The notes below the pieces were generated by a model that did not search any database, was not told where the DNA came from, and saw only the letters and a program-made list of their open reading frames with translations. Positions 50,101 to 62,596 of a DNA stretch of 64,000 nucleotides are shown piece after piece. How positions within the stretch are numbered: position 1 is the first letter of the stretch; every line of letters begins with the position of its first letter. Made by a program: the position numbers and the translations under genes. Source of the DNA: Rostratula benghalensis (Eukaryota; Chordata; Aves; Charadriiformes; Rostratulidae); assembly GCA_013399305.1 (NCBI GenBank), contig VXAI01000383.1, positions 369,626 through 433,625 on the forward strand, read 5' to 3'.

Positions 50101-50714
50101 AAATACGGACCCACGTCATGCACTTGTTCCCCCGACAGCACTTTACAAAGGAGCATTTTTCTCCGGCGTTTGATGGTCTTCAAAAAAGGAATAGCAGATG
50201 GTTAACACAGTTGTCGTTTTTCTCTAATTGTAGGTGGAACTCCCGGGTCAGGAGCGTTTCCAGCTGCTAATGTATTTTCCTCATTTTGGTGTGAAATCAG
50301 TTAATGCAGAAACTGTGCTTCTAAACACCGAGACCTTCATATGCCTTAGTTTGAAGAGTTTTGGTAAACGTTACTGTGGGTAAATAAAAGCTGCCCTAGG
50401 ACAGCTGTTTGATGGCAAATCTGTAAATTCCTGCTAAAAATCTTTTTCACTCCTATTTTCTTTCATTGCCCAAGAATTCCCCTTCTCCTTTGGAGACCAG
50501 CAGGTTTCCTGTGGAAGACCAAAGACAGGGAGGGTCTGAAAATAGGGTGTTTATCTACCAGATGTGATTAAACCAGTCACAAAATGAGCCAACAATGGGG
50601 GAGTTATGGGGTTCCTGTGAGGACTGGGCTCCCATCCTGGATCCATGCTGGGCTTTGGGGTGCAATGGGGGGATACACAGGAGGGGTTCCTTGGCTGAGC
50701 TCAGGGCGAGCTGT
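47200..50714. other. non-coding DNA, possibly intron at the left
   Basis: Very AT-rich to about 47800, with a TA microsatellite and palindrome at 47721-47780. 47840-49100 is richer in GC. 49400-50560 is repeat-free and looks like conserved non-coding DNA. No gene beyond the exon candidate at 47117 is supported. Confidence 0.45.
47721..47780. repeat. TA-rich microsatellite with palindrome
   Basis: A short GT run, then alternating TA. It is followed by a near-perfect palindrome around tatgtggtatataccatata (about 47753-47772) that could form a hairpin or cruciform. Confidence 0.88.
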
Positions 50715-51002
50715 GCAAAATAATGATAGGGTGAGGGGGAACAGTTTTAAACTGAAAGAGAGGAGATTGAGCTGAGATCTGAGGAAGAACTTCTTGGCTG
50801 TGAGGGTGGTGAGAGCCTGGCCCAGGTTGCCCAGAGAAGCTGTGGCTGCCCCATCCCTGGAGGGGTTCAAGGCCAGGTTGGATGGGGCTTTGAGCAACCT
50901 GGTCTGGTGGGAGATGTCCCTGTCCATGGCAGGGGGTTGGAACAAGATGGTCTTTAAGGTCCCTTCCCACCCAAACCATTCTGCGATTCTATGATTCTAT
51001 GA
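50715..51002 (+). mobile_element. CR1 LINE 3' end (CR1-J-like)
   Basis: About 290 bases from ataatgatagggtgaggggg through acagttttaaactgaaagag and gcccaggttgcccagagaag to attctatgattctatga. It has an intact-looking 3' UTR with few differences from the copies at 25672 and 38355, so it is relatively young. Confidence 0.96.
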
Positions 51003-53040
51003 AAACTGACCTGGAGGAACTTTGTTATTTCCGAAGATGAAGACTACAGGATAACAAAATGATAGACCTTATCTATGCCATCAATGAGAAAGAAATCCAA
51101 GTGGTATCCACTTAAGGTTAAGTTTGGTACTTTCTATTTGAAATATTGACAATAAGTGGAGGAGTCATTCCCTTTAAAGAGAGTGACATCATCACAAATG
51201 GAGCTATTGATGCGCTTCATAAATTTCCCTGAAGTTGCTGCAGGTGACAGAGAATGTCTTCTAGGAAATGGAAGATGTTCAAGGAAGCAATAAATAACTC
51301 CTGCACTGCTATAACCACAAAGTTTGACTTGACGAAATACAAAAGAATCCTGATAAAATCCTTGGGAAATGGCTGATTTACCCATAAGGAATGCTAGATA
51401 ACCTTTCAAAAGAGCAGATCTTGAAAGTTTCTGAACCACAATATCAGTAGAGATCTTCCAACACATTACTGAAAAATTTAAAAAAGTGAAATTAATTTCC
51501 AGATAGGGTAAAATAAAGAGAACTCCACCAAAGGAAAGATTCTTGTTTTCCTGAACTCATCTGCTATGGTGAACATGAGCTGACACTTTGAATTCAGTCA
51601 GTGCTCAACAATCATCCAATTTACTTTGGAAAACTCAGGAAACGAGTAATTCAGGTGCTCTGATAGTAGCGCCTTGGATGTCTGGATGTGCATCTCTTCA
51701 GACACTGACTGCTTTATTTTTAATGCTGGTATCTGCAAGGAAATGCAAGAAGAGTTTTATGTTTACTGAATTGCACGATGGAAAACAGGTTGCTGTCTAA
51801 ATACCCAGCAGAAAAAAGTGTATGTATTTGTAAAAAATAATCTCAGTATGCTTAGTCTGAGTATGTATATATCACTGCACAGACTCTGGTACACAGAAGA
51901 TCAAATCCCCAAATACACAAAGCTTTGTGACGGAGACTTCCTTAAAAAAAACACCAAATGGACAAAATTTGTGGTAAGTGTTGATGTGAATCTGCCAAAA
52001 TGCATGCTGAATTTATCCTGGCTCCTCTCTCAAAAGAAACATTAAATCTTACGTACAAGGAAGCCGTGCTTATTTAAAAAAGAAAAGACAGAAATAATAA
52101 TAATAATAAAAAAGGCGCAATATTTAGCACAATATCATAAATTTCTTCTTTTAGTGAAAAACAACCCGTCGAGGCCTGGAGGAGTGGGAAGCCCACGCGG
52201 GTTCAGAGGGGCAGCAACTGAAACGGGCTCAGTCTTTTTCTGGTGTAAATCAGAGTACCCCTGCTGATCCACACCAGCTCCTGCCCCCTTCCTGCACTGC
52301 CATTGTTCGAACGGACACGCTGTAATTTAAGCCAGCATGTTACTGTAATTAAAAAAATACACAAATGACAGAATTTGACTCAAGCCCCACCATCCTTCAT
52401 GGTTTACATTTCCTACAGAGGGAGTTAACGGGTAAGATGTACATGTTTATTGGTTTCCTTCTTTGTGCTTTTACAAGTATTTTTCTCTTTGATGATCTAA
52501 ACCATATGTTGAGGTACTTTGGAGGATTATTTTATCAGTTCCTCTGCACTAGGAGAGAAATACCAGGGCAGAGCCCATAGGTTTGCACACATACAGGCCA
52601 GTAAATCATCCCTTGTTCCTGAGCAGCCAAGCTGCCATATTGATAAATAGTCCGTGTCACATTAATTTAATTCTGAATCACTCTGAGACATCGTTTTGTT
52701 ACAAATATAAATTTTGTGGTGTAATGGAATGCGTTAAGCCTTTAACAAATGAACATTTAATGGCCGCTCATGAAAAAACATAAATAATGGGAAATAAAAT
52801 TAGCAGGATTGGTAATGAGCGTATGAAGCGGTGTGGCGCGGCCCTGCTTCCCCGGGACAGAGCACAGGTGGGACCAGCATCTTCATTTTCTCCTTCTTTT
52901 TGGTGGCTTCAACTGGGACGTAAATGTCTGAACTCGACATAGGAACTGTTGGTCCTTTTAAGAATAAATTAATATTATAAAAATATATAATCTGTTGGAC
53001 CGTTTTTCGTAGTAACACTGAAAAACACCTGTTCTTTGGC
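51003..53040. other. unique AT-rich non-coding DNA
   Basis: No gene recognised. Contains an ATA microsatellite at 52092-52113. 52300-52850 is AT-rich and free of repeats, with the look of conserved non-coding DNA. Confidence 0.45.
52092..52113. repeat. (AAT)n microsatellite
   Basis: About five AAT units followed by an A run. Confidence 0.88.
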
Positions 53041-53108
53041 AGGGAGATTGGACAGGATGATCTTTCAAGGTCCCTTCCAATCCCTGCTAGTCTGTGATTC
53101 TGTGATTC
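53041..53108 (+). mobile_element. very short CR1 LINE tail
   Basis: Only the last 68 bases or so remain: gacaggatgatctttcaagg, tcccttccaatccc, then ctgtgattctgtgattc. The tail uses ctgtgatt-like units rather than ctatgatt, so this is a different subfamily or a diverged copy. Confidence 0.85.
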
Positions 53109-53298
53109 CTGCAATTCCTCTCTGCCTTTGTTACCATTATTTCCTTGCAACCTTTCTTTTATTCCTTTCCACTCCTAGCTGAACCCCACCAATGCCCCAC
53201 GCTCAAAAAAAAAGTAATTTTCTCATCACCATCTCTTCCTGAGCTTGTTTCACACCTCTGCTCTGTGTCAACATTTGCACAGTGCTGGGAAGAGCCAA

Positions 53299-53314
53299 CA
53301 TATATATATATATT
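53299..53314. repeat. (TA)n microsatellite
   Basis: About eight alternating AT units. Confidence 0.88.
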
Positions 53315-54223
53315 TGTTTGGTTGGTTTTTTATCTTATTTCCACTGACCCCCTTATATCCATATTTTTATTATTGTTTTGTTCTGTTTTCACTCAACCCC
53401 TGCAACCAGTACCCATTAGAGGCAGGAGCTTTCCAGGCTGCTCTGGCCTCGCTGGGTTTGTCTGCCTACCATTTTTTTTGGGGGGGAAGCCACAACCTCA
53501 GCCAGCAGGAATGGGGATCCGTTAGTCCCTGGGTCAATTCCAGGGCAAGATGTTAAGCACCAAAGTGTTGCGTGATTAGTGGCAGTCACTGGAAAGAAGT
53601 TTTAGTATCTGTGACTATAGGCCCTTTGTGGAATTCAGCCAAAATGCTCTCTTTAAATATCAGAAAGTACCCCTAAAATTGCAAGCCTTTGGAGACCACG
53701 GCACTCCGCCAACTGCCAAGAACAACAACACGTAGTGCATAAATCTGCAACAATCACTTATTTCCAGCCATGAAGGGACCAAACGACAAAACACTTACCT
53801 AAATGCCCTTTATTTGCATTAACATGTATGCAGAAATGATCTGAAAACCTCATTCCCTGTGCCTTTTACGTGTCCGTATGCTCGGGGTTTGTGCGTGGAA
53901 ATTCCCAAATTCCCATCTCTGAGTTCAGCAGATTCATTTCTTATGGGGACATGGAAGAGAGGACATAAAAGGGGACATCAGAACCATGCTGTGTGCCCCT
54001 TGGTTCCTCTCCTCTCCTTGGCACCAGGGCTGGTAATTTGTGTGTGTCTAAAGCATTTCCCCAGCCTTTGCCTGAACACCTGAACGCGGAGGGGACCTCT
54101 CCTGCTTTTTAATTTAGAACGGTTAAAATTCACCTCTGTGTTTCGATTGGAAATCACCCGTGTTCTGCTTCCAGCCTCCTCATGTGTGATACCATCCTCT
54201 CCCACATCCACCTGGCCAGAAAG

Positions 54224-54252
54224 GTGGTCCTGGTCCCGGTCCTGGTCCTGGT
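54224..54252. repeat. hexanucleotide repeat (GGTCCT-like)
   Basis: Nearly five units of ggtcct, one changed to ggtccc. Confidence 0.82.
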
Positions 54253-54904
54253 AAATACCCCCAGCTCCTGCTCTGGGTTTTCCTTACCGGCGGCATGGGA
54301 TGGTGATATGTTCTCAAGGTCCACTGTAAATCAGCGAATCTCTCTCCCTAGGATTTGCTCACGATTTGAAAATCTGACTTGAAACAATCCCCTTTCCCCT
54401 AGGGCACCATATGCAACTTCAATATATTAGTGGCGAAGGAAAATATGCTGTGCTTGGCGTTTACAATTCCCACTCTAATTTACCAGACAGGTGTTTTTGA
54501 GGAACAGCTCATCTGGCAAGGAGAAGGAGGGTCACTGGGTTGGGGCTTTTTTTTTTTCTCCCTCTTATTTTCATTAAGGGGGCAGGCTTGCAAACAGCTG
54601 GTAGAAAGAGTTGCTCGGGGGAACACTGTGTTCCCCCCCATTAACAGCCTCAGGGGAGAGGCTCAGGAGAAGATAACCATGCTTGCTCTCAAAGAGTCCA
54701 GCTAAAAATCCTTGCTTTTGTATGAAGAAGCTCCCTCATCTTCAAAGGTGACCACTAAGCTGGACTGCCGGGACCCTGGCTCCAGAGAGCACCCAGATCT
54801 TGCCCTTCCCCTGAAAAATAACTTTTTTTCTGAGATATTCTCTGGGGTGAGTAAGAACTTGAGTGGTTCTGAAACTTATGACTTGCATTCCTGCCAGCCA
54901 GCCA

Positions 54905-54979
54905 NNNNNNNNNNNNNNNNNNNNNNNNNNNNNNNNNNNNNNNNNNNNNNNNNNNNNNNNNNNNNNNNNNNNNNNNNNN
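54905..54979. other. assembly gap (75 N)
   Basis: Unknown bases between a short CCAG-like run on the left and an A-rich tract on the right. Confidence 0.99.
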
Positions 54980-55497
54980 AATAATAAAATTAAAAAAAAA
55001 AAAAGCTAAACTAAATTAATCCTGTTCTGAGAGCTAAATATGGTCAGGACATCTGTGACCTCCCCCGACTTCGCCCTGGCTGAGTGGGGACAATAGCTGC
55101 CATGTGCCATCCTTTGTTGTTGAGCCTGGAAAAGATTTCTAATCCCAGAATAACACACGTGTGCACCCATGCACACAGGCACGCACACACCAGTGCTGCT
55201 AAACTTGCCTCCCACATCCAACAGGGAAGAGTTGGCAGCGGGGCTGCCCTCGTAGGGTTGGAGGGATGAAAGAGGCACCCCCACCCCGCCCCCCTCCTCT
55301 CCCTCCACCTCCTCCCTTGCTTCATAAAATCCCTGTGTACACAAGGGTTTTTTCTTTCGTCTACAGATGTCCATTTCTAGTGTTACAAGGTGCAAATTCC
55401 GAGGTTCGGCAGACGCTGGAAGCTGTGTTCTCGTGTTGAAATGCCGGTATGTGGTCCGCGTGTCTCTGATCTCCAGAGTTTCCTAGCATGACATCTT

Positions 55498-55511
55498 TCA
55501 TCATCATCATC
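55498..55511. repeat. (TCA)n microsatellite
   Basis: Nearly five TCA units. Confidence 0.85.
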
Positions 55512-56190
55512 AAGACGGAGGACGGAGATACATGTGGCCACCAGATTCCCTTCCAGCGGGAAGACGGGGCCCGCATCCTTTAACTCCCCTCTTCTTCCCT
55601 GGCAAGGGGCGATGCTTTCAAGTTTGCTCTTGCCCGGCTTCGCGGGACGCCTGGCCTCGCAGCGCCGAGCCGAAGCACTCCTGTAAATGAGGGCACATGC
55701 CAAAAGGAGAGGGTTGGAGCCCCCTTCGCTCCAGCCAGCAAAGCTCTAACCTCTCCCTGCCCCTCTTTGAAGGGGATGGGTGAGGGTCGCCCCGCCAGCC
55801 CCCGCTGCTCGGCTCATCTTGCCCCACATCAGGAAATTTTTTTTTACTTTATTTTTTTGGAAGGAAGTGGTTAACTCTTCCTTCACCGCCCCACGATGGG
55901 ACTCATTTGCAAAGGCCCTCTTCAATCAAGAGCAAGAGAGACCACAGAGATGGCTTGCGTGGGAGGGAAACGGGGCTCGGTGGGAAGCCTGTGGAGAAGG
56001 GCCACGACCGCCCGCAGCAGAAGACCCCCTACCCTGGGTCCTCCCTGTTAAAGTCATCCAGGCCACCCCACCACTCCTGGTCCCGCAGGTGCAGGGTTCC
56101 CCATGCAGGAGATCTCCCCCAAGGGCTATTGCTTGCCTTCGGTGGATGAAGCAAGAGTGCATCAAGTCAGCTTTGGCAAGACTTGTGGCC

Positions 56191-56259
56191 CTCCCTTTTC
56201 CTTTTCCTTTTCTTTTTTTTTTTTTCTTCTTTTTTTTTTTTTTCCCTCCCTTCCTTTTT
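56191..56259. repeat. pyrimidine-rich tract (T/C)
   Basis: CCTTTT-like units followed by long T runs with single C, all pyrimidine over almost 70 bases. Confidence 0.88.
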
Positions 56260-57429
56260 CGTGTTGCTGCTCAGCCCTGCAGAATGTAATTAGAAAATGA
56301 GCCATTTATAAAACAAATGTTTCCGGGAGAAACTCCCCTGAACACCCGTGTCATAAAATTATTGAGAGCAGCGTCTGAGAGCATCCAGGATCCAAAATTT
56401 CCTTGGGGCTCACCCCTATCCATTATTCTGTCGCTGCTTCAGCTGGGCGGTGACATTTTACTGGCGGCACCCTGTTCCCCTCCAAAAGAAGCCGGCCTTC
56501 TGGCTGTTCTGCTAAAAAACCAACGTGCCTCTCCCTTGGTGTCCTCCTCCATCTGCTAAAACCACCCCTGGGATGTAGAGATCCCCAGGCAGGGACTGCC
56601 TGGCTTATCTCTCACTCCTCATCCCAGCACATCCAAGGGGACAGAGGGAGGTGACATCCCCCCATCCCAACGTACGGGTGGCATTTTCAAGGTCTGAGCA
56701 AAGCAGGGTGGTTTCCAGAGCTGGGATGTCCCCTCCTTCTAGAAATACTCACAGCTTCTGCTCAAGGTAAACACTTTGGGCTGGAATGTCCCGTATTTCA
56801 CCCTCTGCTGGGATTGGTTTTGCCCAACGACTCAGTTCCCACCGGAGCACCATATAACTCGCCAGACTTTCCAACACACTCTACAAAGTGCTTTAAGATC
56901 CCTGCCAGCTCCCTCTCTGGTCTTCTGGCGTGGTTCAAGAGGCAGATATTAATCTTAACAGCTATATGCTGGCTGGGCCCTGGTTGCCTAAGAGATTCTC
57001 CCTGAATTTATTTATTTGGATTTATACAAAAGAGCATAAAAAGGAACACTCCTCCCAGACTCCAGGCTCACCAGCCATAAATTACAAAAACAACTACAAT
57101 GAAACCACCCACAGTACCTCCCCCCCCCCACAACGTGACTGTTTTCCTCCAACACCCGGCTCTACAGCAGCAACGTCCAGCTTCTCTGCAGGCTTTGGGG
57201 TTCCCACGTGGAGACATGGAGCGCAGGTGGCCCGAAGATCAGTGCTTTGGGAAGACCTGTCCTCACTCCTTCTTCGGAGCTGCCAGGGTAGCCCTTATGG
57301 GAGAAGTAAAAGAAGCAGTGGGTGTGATTTCCAGCAGATAGGACGGACCCCTAGCACTGTTAAAAGTCCACATGGACAAAGCTAGAGTAGCTCAGCTGGT
57401 GAATTCACAGGGGACAGGGGTCTTCTAAT

Positions 57430-58040
57430 TCCTGCAGGTCTTTTCACCCACCTAGTCTGTCCTGACACATAGCTAAGTAATTTGGTCTTGAAAGCCTCTA
57501 GTGATGGAGTTTCCACCACCTCCCACACAAGGAATCCCAGTTCTTGACCTTGGAAAATGTTTCCTAAAGTCTGACCTCAGTCACCCTTGCCCTTTCCCTA
57601 ATCACTTTATGTGCTAGCCCCAGCAAACACAGAGGACTGCTTCCTATCTCCTATCCAGTGGGGAAACTCAAAATACTTGAAGGCTGTTATCATGTTTTCC
57701 TTCAGTTTTCTTCTCTCTAGACTAAACAACCCCAGTTTTCTCAGTGTCTTCTTGCAGGTCATGTTTTCTAGAGCTCCGTTCCTCTTTGTTCTCCTCCTCT
57801 GGACCCTCTCCAAGGAGTCCGCATCTTTTCTCAAGTGTAGTGCCAAAAGCTGGATCTAATATCCAGCCGAGGTCTTCCTGGGGCTGTGCGGAGCAGATGG
57901 ATAACTTTGCCCGTCTTCCACGTCGCGCTGCAAGTCTGACGTCTGTTTTGCTCACAAAAGGCAGAGCTCTGCTGACTCCTCTTCAGCCTGTGATACACTA
58001 TGCCCTCCTCAAACGCACCAGAGCCCCAGACAGGGTCTCT
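57430..58040 (-). mobile_element. ancient CR1-type LINE, antisense, with ORF2 C-terminus
   Basis: About 600 bases in reverse orientation. The minus strand at 57846-57607 translates with SLERVQRRRTK and LRKLGLFSLERRKLKENM, the conserved C-terminal end of CR1 ORF2. The reversed phrases gtgatggagtttccaccacc, ggctgttatcatg and ccagccgaggtcttcctggg match the general amniote CR1 layout, not the young avian 3' UTR. Stops elsewhere and the degree of divergence make it an old, dead copy. The end beyond 57960 is less certain. Confidence 0.88.
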
Positions 58041-58756
58041 CCTTATCAACAGGGTCCTCTCTGATTGAAGGTTATTTGGCTTTGCTTTACAGCTCTGGGG
58101 GTTTTTTTCCTGCTTTTCATGCTGAGTTTTGGGCATTTTAGTGACATAGAAGCAATCCCTTGAGGTTTGAGTGCCCCAGGGCCATGTTTCCGCTGAGGGA
58201 AGGAAGACAACCTATAGGTCTTCAAACATATATTCAAACTCTTTGCTTCAGAGCCTGAAAAGGTTTTGTCCCAAGAAGATAGATGTTGGTTTTGTTTCCT
58301 TCCCTGGTGCAGCTGTACCCTGGGGCAGAGAAACGCTATGGATGCTATGCTAACTTGATTTTTGAGGACATGCTCATCCAGCCCAAGTTTTCCATACCAC
58401 ACCAACACATCTTAAGACCTACCTTCTGCCTTGGCCTGTGCAGACCCATTGGATCCTGTCTTGTTCTTCCTTGCTGTCCTGTCCTTGCCTTAGGTGGCAG
58501 TGAACAGTAGAAGAACAGAGAAAGAGGAAGCGATGGGATGGCCACCGGTGGGCCCACCTCCAGGCCCAGATGCTCAGGCAAGTTGGCAAGATGGCTACAG
58601 AAGATGGCTGAGCTGGAACCAGGATGTAGGACGAGGTTCATGCACTTGCTTTGCCAGATGGCACCACATCTAGGCACTACACTGAAGGTGTGAGGGGGTG
58701 AACCAGCTTTAGATGGCCACATGGTCTAGAAAGTGACACAATAAAAACAAGTGTTA
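58041..58756. other. non-coding DNA between two CR1 copies
   Basis: No gene recognised. The left part may be a further diverged continuation of the old CR1. Confidence 0.45.
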
Positions 58757-58960
58757 TAGAATCACAGGGTAACTCAGGCTGGAAGGAACATCAAGAGGTC
58801 CCTCATCCAGCCTCTGAGCTCAGCCCAGGTTGCTCCCAGTTAGCCTTGAAAACTACAAAGGTTGACTGTCCCCATCATGAAAAAGCTTTTTCTATATATC
58901 CAGAAATTATACTCATGGATCACACTCAGTTTATTCTCTGTGTGCATTTCCCCCAAGCCT
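58757..58960 (-). mobile_element. diverged CR1 LINE 3' end, antisense
   Basis: Begins tagaatcacagggtaactca and continues with ggctggaaggaacatcaaga, gcccaggttgctcccagtta and ttgactgtccccatcatgaa. This layout is a CR1 subfamily other than the CR1-J-like copies. The right edge is approximate. Confidence 0.82.
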
Positions 58961-59667
58961 AAAACCTAGACACAGATCTAAACCAACTGGGTCTGGTCTT
59001 GGAGACCTGTACCTTCAGGTCCTGTATCTGTATCTTCAGATACAGTTTTCAAAGAGCACGCGACATCCAGGCTGATGTGGAGGCTGCAGGTGGAGTAGCA
59101 CCATTACAGAGATGTTGGACTCATCCCAAGCCCCAGGAGCTAGGGTCAGAAAAAATTCAATTGAAACGGGAAAGAAATCCAAACCATTCCAGGGTGTGTT
59201 CATTCAGGATATTCTTTCTTTAGCTCTGCCCTACAGTCAAGAAATAATGACGCAGTTATAATTCAAGCATGTTTATGTTTGTAGACCTTGATTAGATTCA
59301 ACTAATTAGATTCAGCAAAGATTTTTCTTTCTCTCTTCTGTTTTCCTTTATGCTCTTTATAAGTTACGGTGCCCCTTTGGGTGGGTGAAGGCTGCCAAAC
59401 AGTTAACAAACTGCCCAGAAAATTCTCAGGAAGGTCTTCTTATTCTGCCCCAGTGCACTGGGGAGGTGGAGCAGGGGCAGAAGAAGACTTCAGCTTGCTC
59501 TCAGCGTTGTCCAGTCCCCCAGGACAGTGTCTGGACTTAATGATGGACTCGGAAAAACCAAGGCTATGACAGTACAAGGGAGCTGGTGAATGCGTTGGAT
59601 TTCTTTTCTGGTAACAAAATTCTGTGTTGTGTTGTGATCCCTTTTTGCACCAGAGCGCAACTGATGG

Positions 59668-59695
59668 GAAAAAAAAAAAGAAAAAAAAAAAAAAA
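59668..59695. repeat. A-rich tract
   Basis: Two A runs split by one G. Confidence 0.88.
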
Positions 59696-61424
59696 GGTTT
59701 AATGCAGAGCACTTTTCTTGGAGATAGTCAGGAAACCACCGAAGACCAGAGAGCAGAGAAGGGATCCACCCTGAGGTGTCTGTACCTGTGATTGACTCTA
59801 ACAAAGCCATAAATCTGATCACAAACTGCACCAGTACAGAGCCCAAAGCCAAACTCTAAAAAAAGTCAAGAGACACCGTGGAAATCGATGGGCTGTGTTA
59901 TACACTGAACGTCACTGTGATAGCTATCCATGCTAGATCCGTAATTCAGCATGGATGAAGGTCACCAGTGTAAGATAAACTACTTACAGGAGGCAGGAAC
60001 CAGTTAAAGTTACATAAATCGAGCTTCTTGGTCTCACAGAAAGGCCCGATGGCCACAAGGTTTCATGTGAGGACTCATAGGAAGAAATGCTAGATTTGCT
60101 GAAAGGTCAGTTGAGGTTTTGGAGTATGGAGCCCACCAAGACCTTCAGAGGTAGGACAGGGGCTGAAAGGATAAAACCACCATATTTAAAATCAAGTCCA
60201 GCTGCCTGAAACAGTGACACCCACCCAAATCCCAGTATTTTTTTCAAAGACCATTTTCTGTTCTTATATTTCTTCTGTGTCTTGAAGGTGATCTCAGGTT
60301 TCACACCTTATCTGAGAAAACGTTTTAAATGAACATTGAAATTTTCATTTAATCACATGACTCCAGGAACTGGGACTTAAGAAGTACCACAATAAAATCC
60401 TGTGAGTTGGCAGTTCTGCCCATCCTCAGACTTCGCTCAAAGCAACCAAGTTCAGATCTGCAGTTCCTAAAAAACACCAGGAAAATACAAAAAAAATTAA
60501 AGCACTCCTCAAGTGCCCTGATCCCATGAAGGAAAATGCTTTGTCCCTCTATGAAATATGGACAAGATAGATCACGCTTCCTCCAGCTTGTGCTCCTCAG
60601 TGGGAAAACTCTGCAAAGGGAGCAGTCAGCACATCAGCAAAACCTCCAGCAAGGACTTTGTGCCAACTTGTGCATCCTGTGCTGAGAAAACGCTCCTGAA
60701 GGGAATTTTGGCAAAGAGGTGAGTCCATTTTCTTGGGTGATGGCTGCCGTGTGAAGGCTTTGAGAACTCCTTGATCCCCTTGGATTGTTGTGCATCTCGT
60801 GATCGGATTCATTAAGCTGTAATGAATTTAGGTGGCTGGCTTGAGGCCAAAATACATGAACATATTGGCACCTGGACTTGCTCCAAGCACCTTGGGACAG
60901 GAGGGCCATCGTCCCTAAACAACAGAGGGCAGGGATAGGTGAGGCTGGCCGTGACTGACTGAGCTGATTTCCCCAAAAAAAGAGCAGCGAGGGGGTTCTC
61001 TTGGCCAGGACCAGCCGCATGGGTGCTGGCTGGATGAGAGGGTCAACGCACGCAAGAGGAGTCACGCATTCTTCTGTGCATCCCTCACCTACAGCTGGGC
61101 CCGAGGAGGAGGTGGCCAGCTCGCCGCTGAAGGGAAGGGTGTGTTAGTACAGCATCCCAGCTCCCATGTGGGCCGCCCCAGGGCCAAACTACCGTTTGGT
61201 TAATCAATCCTTCCATCCAGCTCCCTGCCTCGCTCCCCACGCCACGAGCGTGAGCCGAGCAGCACGCACTCACGGCCGTCAAGGGCTGGCTTAGGCAGGC
61301 CCTGATAGTGCTGTTTATACAGCTTCCCGATGGAAACAATGTGGATTTTATTAAAACGATCCCATTAATGTTTCTCCATGTTGTCATTGCAGACTTCAAA
61401 CGATGATTTATGTTGGCTCGTAGG

Positions 61425-61705
61425 TCTTTGTCCTCGCAGCCGCACCGCGAGAAGCATCCAAGGACAAAGTGTTCCGGGACGGGACGGTGGGAGTCCTGCT
61501 GCTCCGGCTGTGCGGCCGTGCCGAGGTCTGCTCCTCCGGTGCCACACACCGGGGAACAAAGGGGACCGCCGGCCGAACAAGGACAGTGACACGAGCCACA
61601 GAGCCACCTGGGACCATCCTTCGTGCTGCTGGTCTCCCACGCCAACGGCTTAAAGGGAGAGCTGCAACGGCGCCGTGCCACACAAGGGAGCCTGCACGAC
61701 CGTAG
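61425..61705. promoter_or_regulatory. CpG-island-like block
   Basis: About 25 CpG by eye in 280 bases at GC near 63%, close to no CpG depletion. It could be an orphan CpG island or promoter. No splice donor or convincing start codon context was identified, and no gene follows on either side. Confidence 0.4.
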
Positions 61706-62596
61706 GTAATTTTTTTTTACCTCATTTGCAGTGGCACAGCTCCTTTTACCCCAGAAAAAAATTGTACCTGTTTGTCCCATGCTGGCTCTTAGCCCTAAGA
61801 ATTACATTTATACTCCCAGGCTGATTTTCCCCCTGTTTTTTCCCATTTCTCCACCCCATCATTTCCTGGATGATTTTACTCCAAAATCAATTTTGCCTCC
61901 TTGCTGCACATTTTACATATATGGTTTTCACCTGAGGAGTGAACTGATGAGGTTTTCGCCTTAGGTGTGAACCAAACAACCCACTAACCCACACAGTGGA
62001 GAAAACCCAGTGATGGAGCAGTCAGTATGGATGGAGACAGGAGGGGTATATTAACCTGGGCACTACTCTTTATGAGCTTTGGGAGGTGTCAAAAATGCTG
62101 CAAAGTCCATTCCCTTCAAAGTACTCACCAGTTTTGCGCTGATGTGTGCTGGGTCTGATCAGGTTGGGCAGTGTTCAGGTTGTGGGAATGAGGCGTTTTT
62201 GAGACACATTTTCCCACCCAAAAATGCCCCAAGGTTTTGGCTGTCAGGCAACACTTTTGTGTATGTGCCCAAGGGCTTTGCTCTCAAAGCTCACCCTGTA
62301 CGTCCTCCAGGTGTCTTGCTCACTTGGTCTTCTAACCTCATGAAAATTGCCTCAAGAGTGTTTTGGAGAGGAGTGCTCACAAAAATGCATCCAGCAATCA
62401 CATGGAGCTTCTGAAAAATCAGCCAAGGAGATCTGCAGCAAAGCTGTTTTTCATGCACCTGGGGTGGCTGAGTGAAGACGTTCCTTACTCTCTTGTTTAA
62501 GTACAAGTCTTTCCCCTGTCTTCAGTCTGGGAATATTTCACCCTGTGTGAGTCTCTCAGAGGAGATCTTGCCCTTTGCAGAACTACTGTCACATTA

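Larger units (their letters stand above)
53109..54904. other. unique non-coding DNA leading into a gap
   Basis: A TA microsatellite lies at 53299-53314 and a GGTCCT-like hexamer repeat at 54224-54252. 53560-53850 looks like conserved non-coding DNA. The last bases before the gap (ccagccagcca) may be the start of a CCAG array. Confidence 0.45.
54980..57429. other. unique non-coding DNA, CpG-richer near 55.6 kb
   Basis: About 55550-55690 has around 12 CpG in 140 bases and may be part of a small CpG island. A TCA microsatellite lies at 55498-55511 and a long T/C-rich tract at 56191-56259. 56280-56480 looks like conserved non-coding DNA. No gene recognised. Confidence 0.45.
58961..62596. other. 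unique non-coding DNA with a CpG-rich patch
   Basis: Contains an A-rich tract at 59668-59695 and the CpG-rich block at 61425-61705, listed separately. A 231-codon minus-strand frame (61780-61085) crosses the CpG-rich block. It is Cys-rich with no domain, as expected from GC-rich non-coding DNA. 61320-61410 is AT-rich and conserved-looking. No gene is supported. Confidence 0.45.

Noticed and set aside
61085..61780. 231-codon minus-strand open frame
   Set aside because: It crosses a CpG-rich block where stops are rare. Cys-rich, without a domain.
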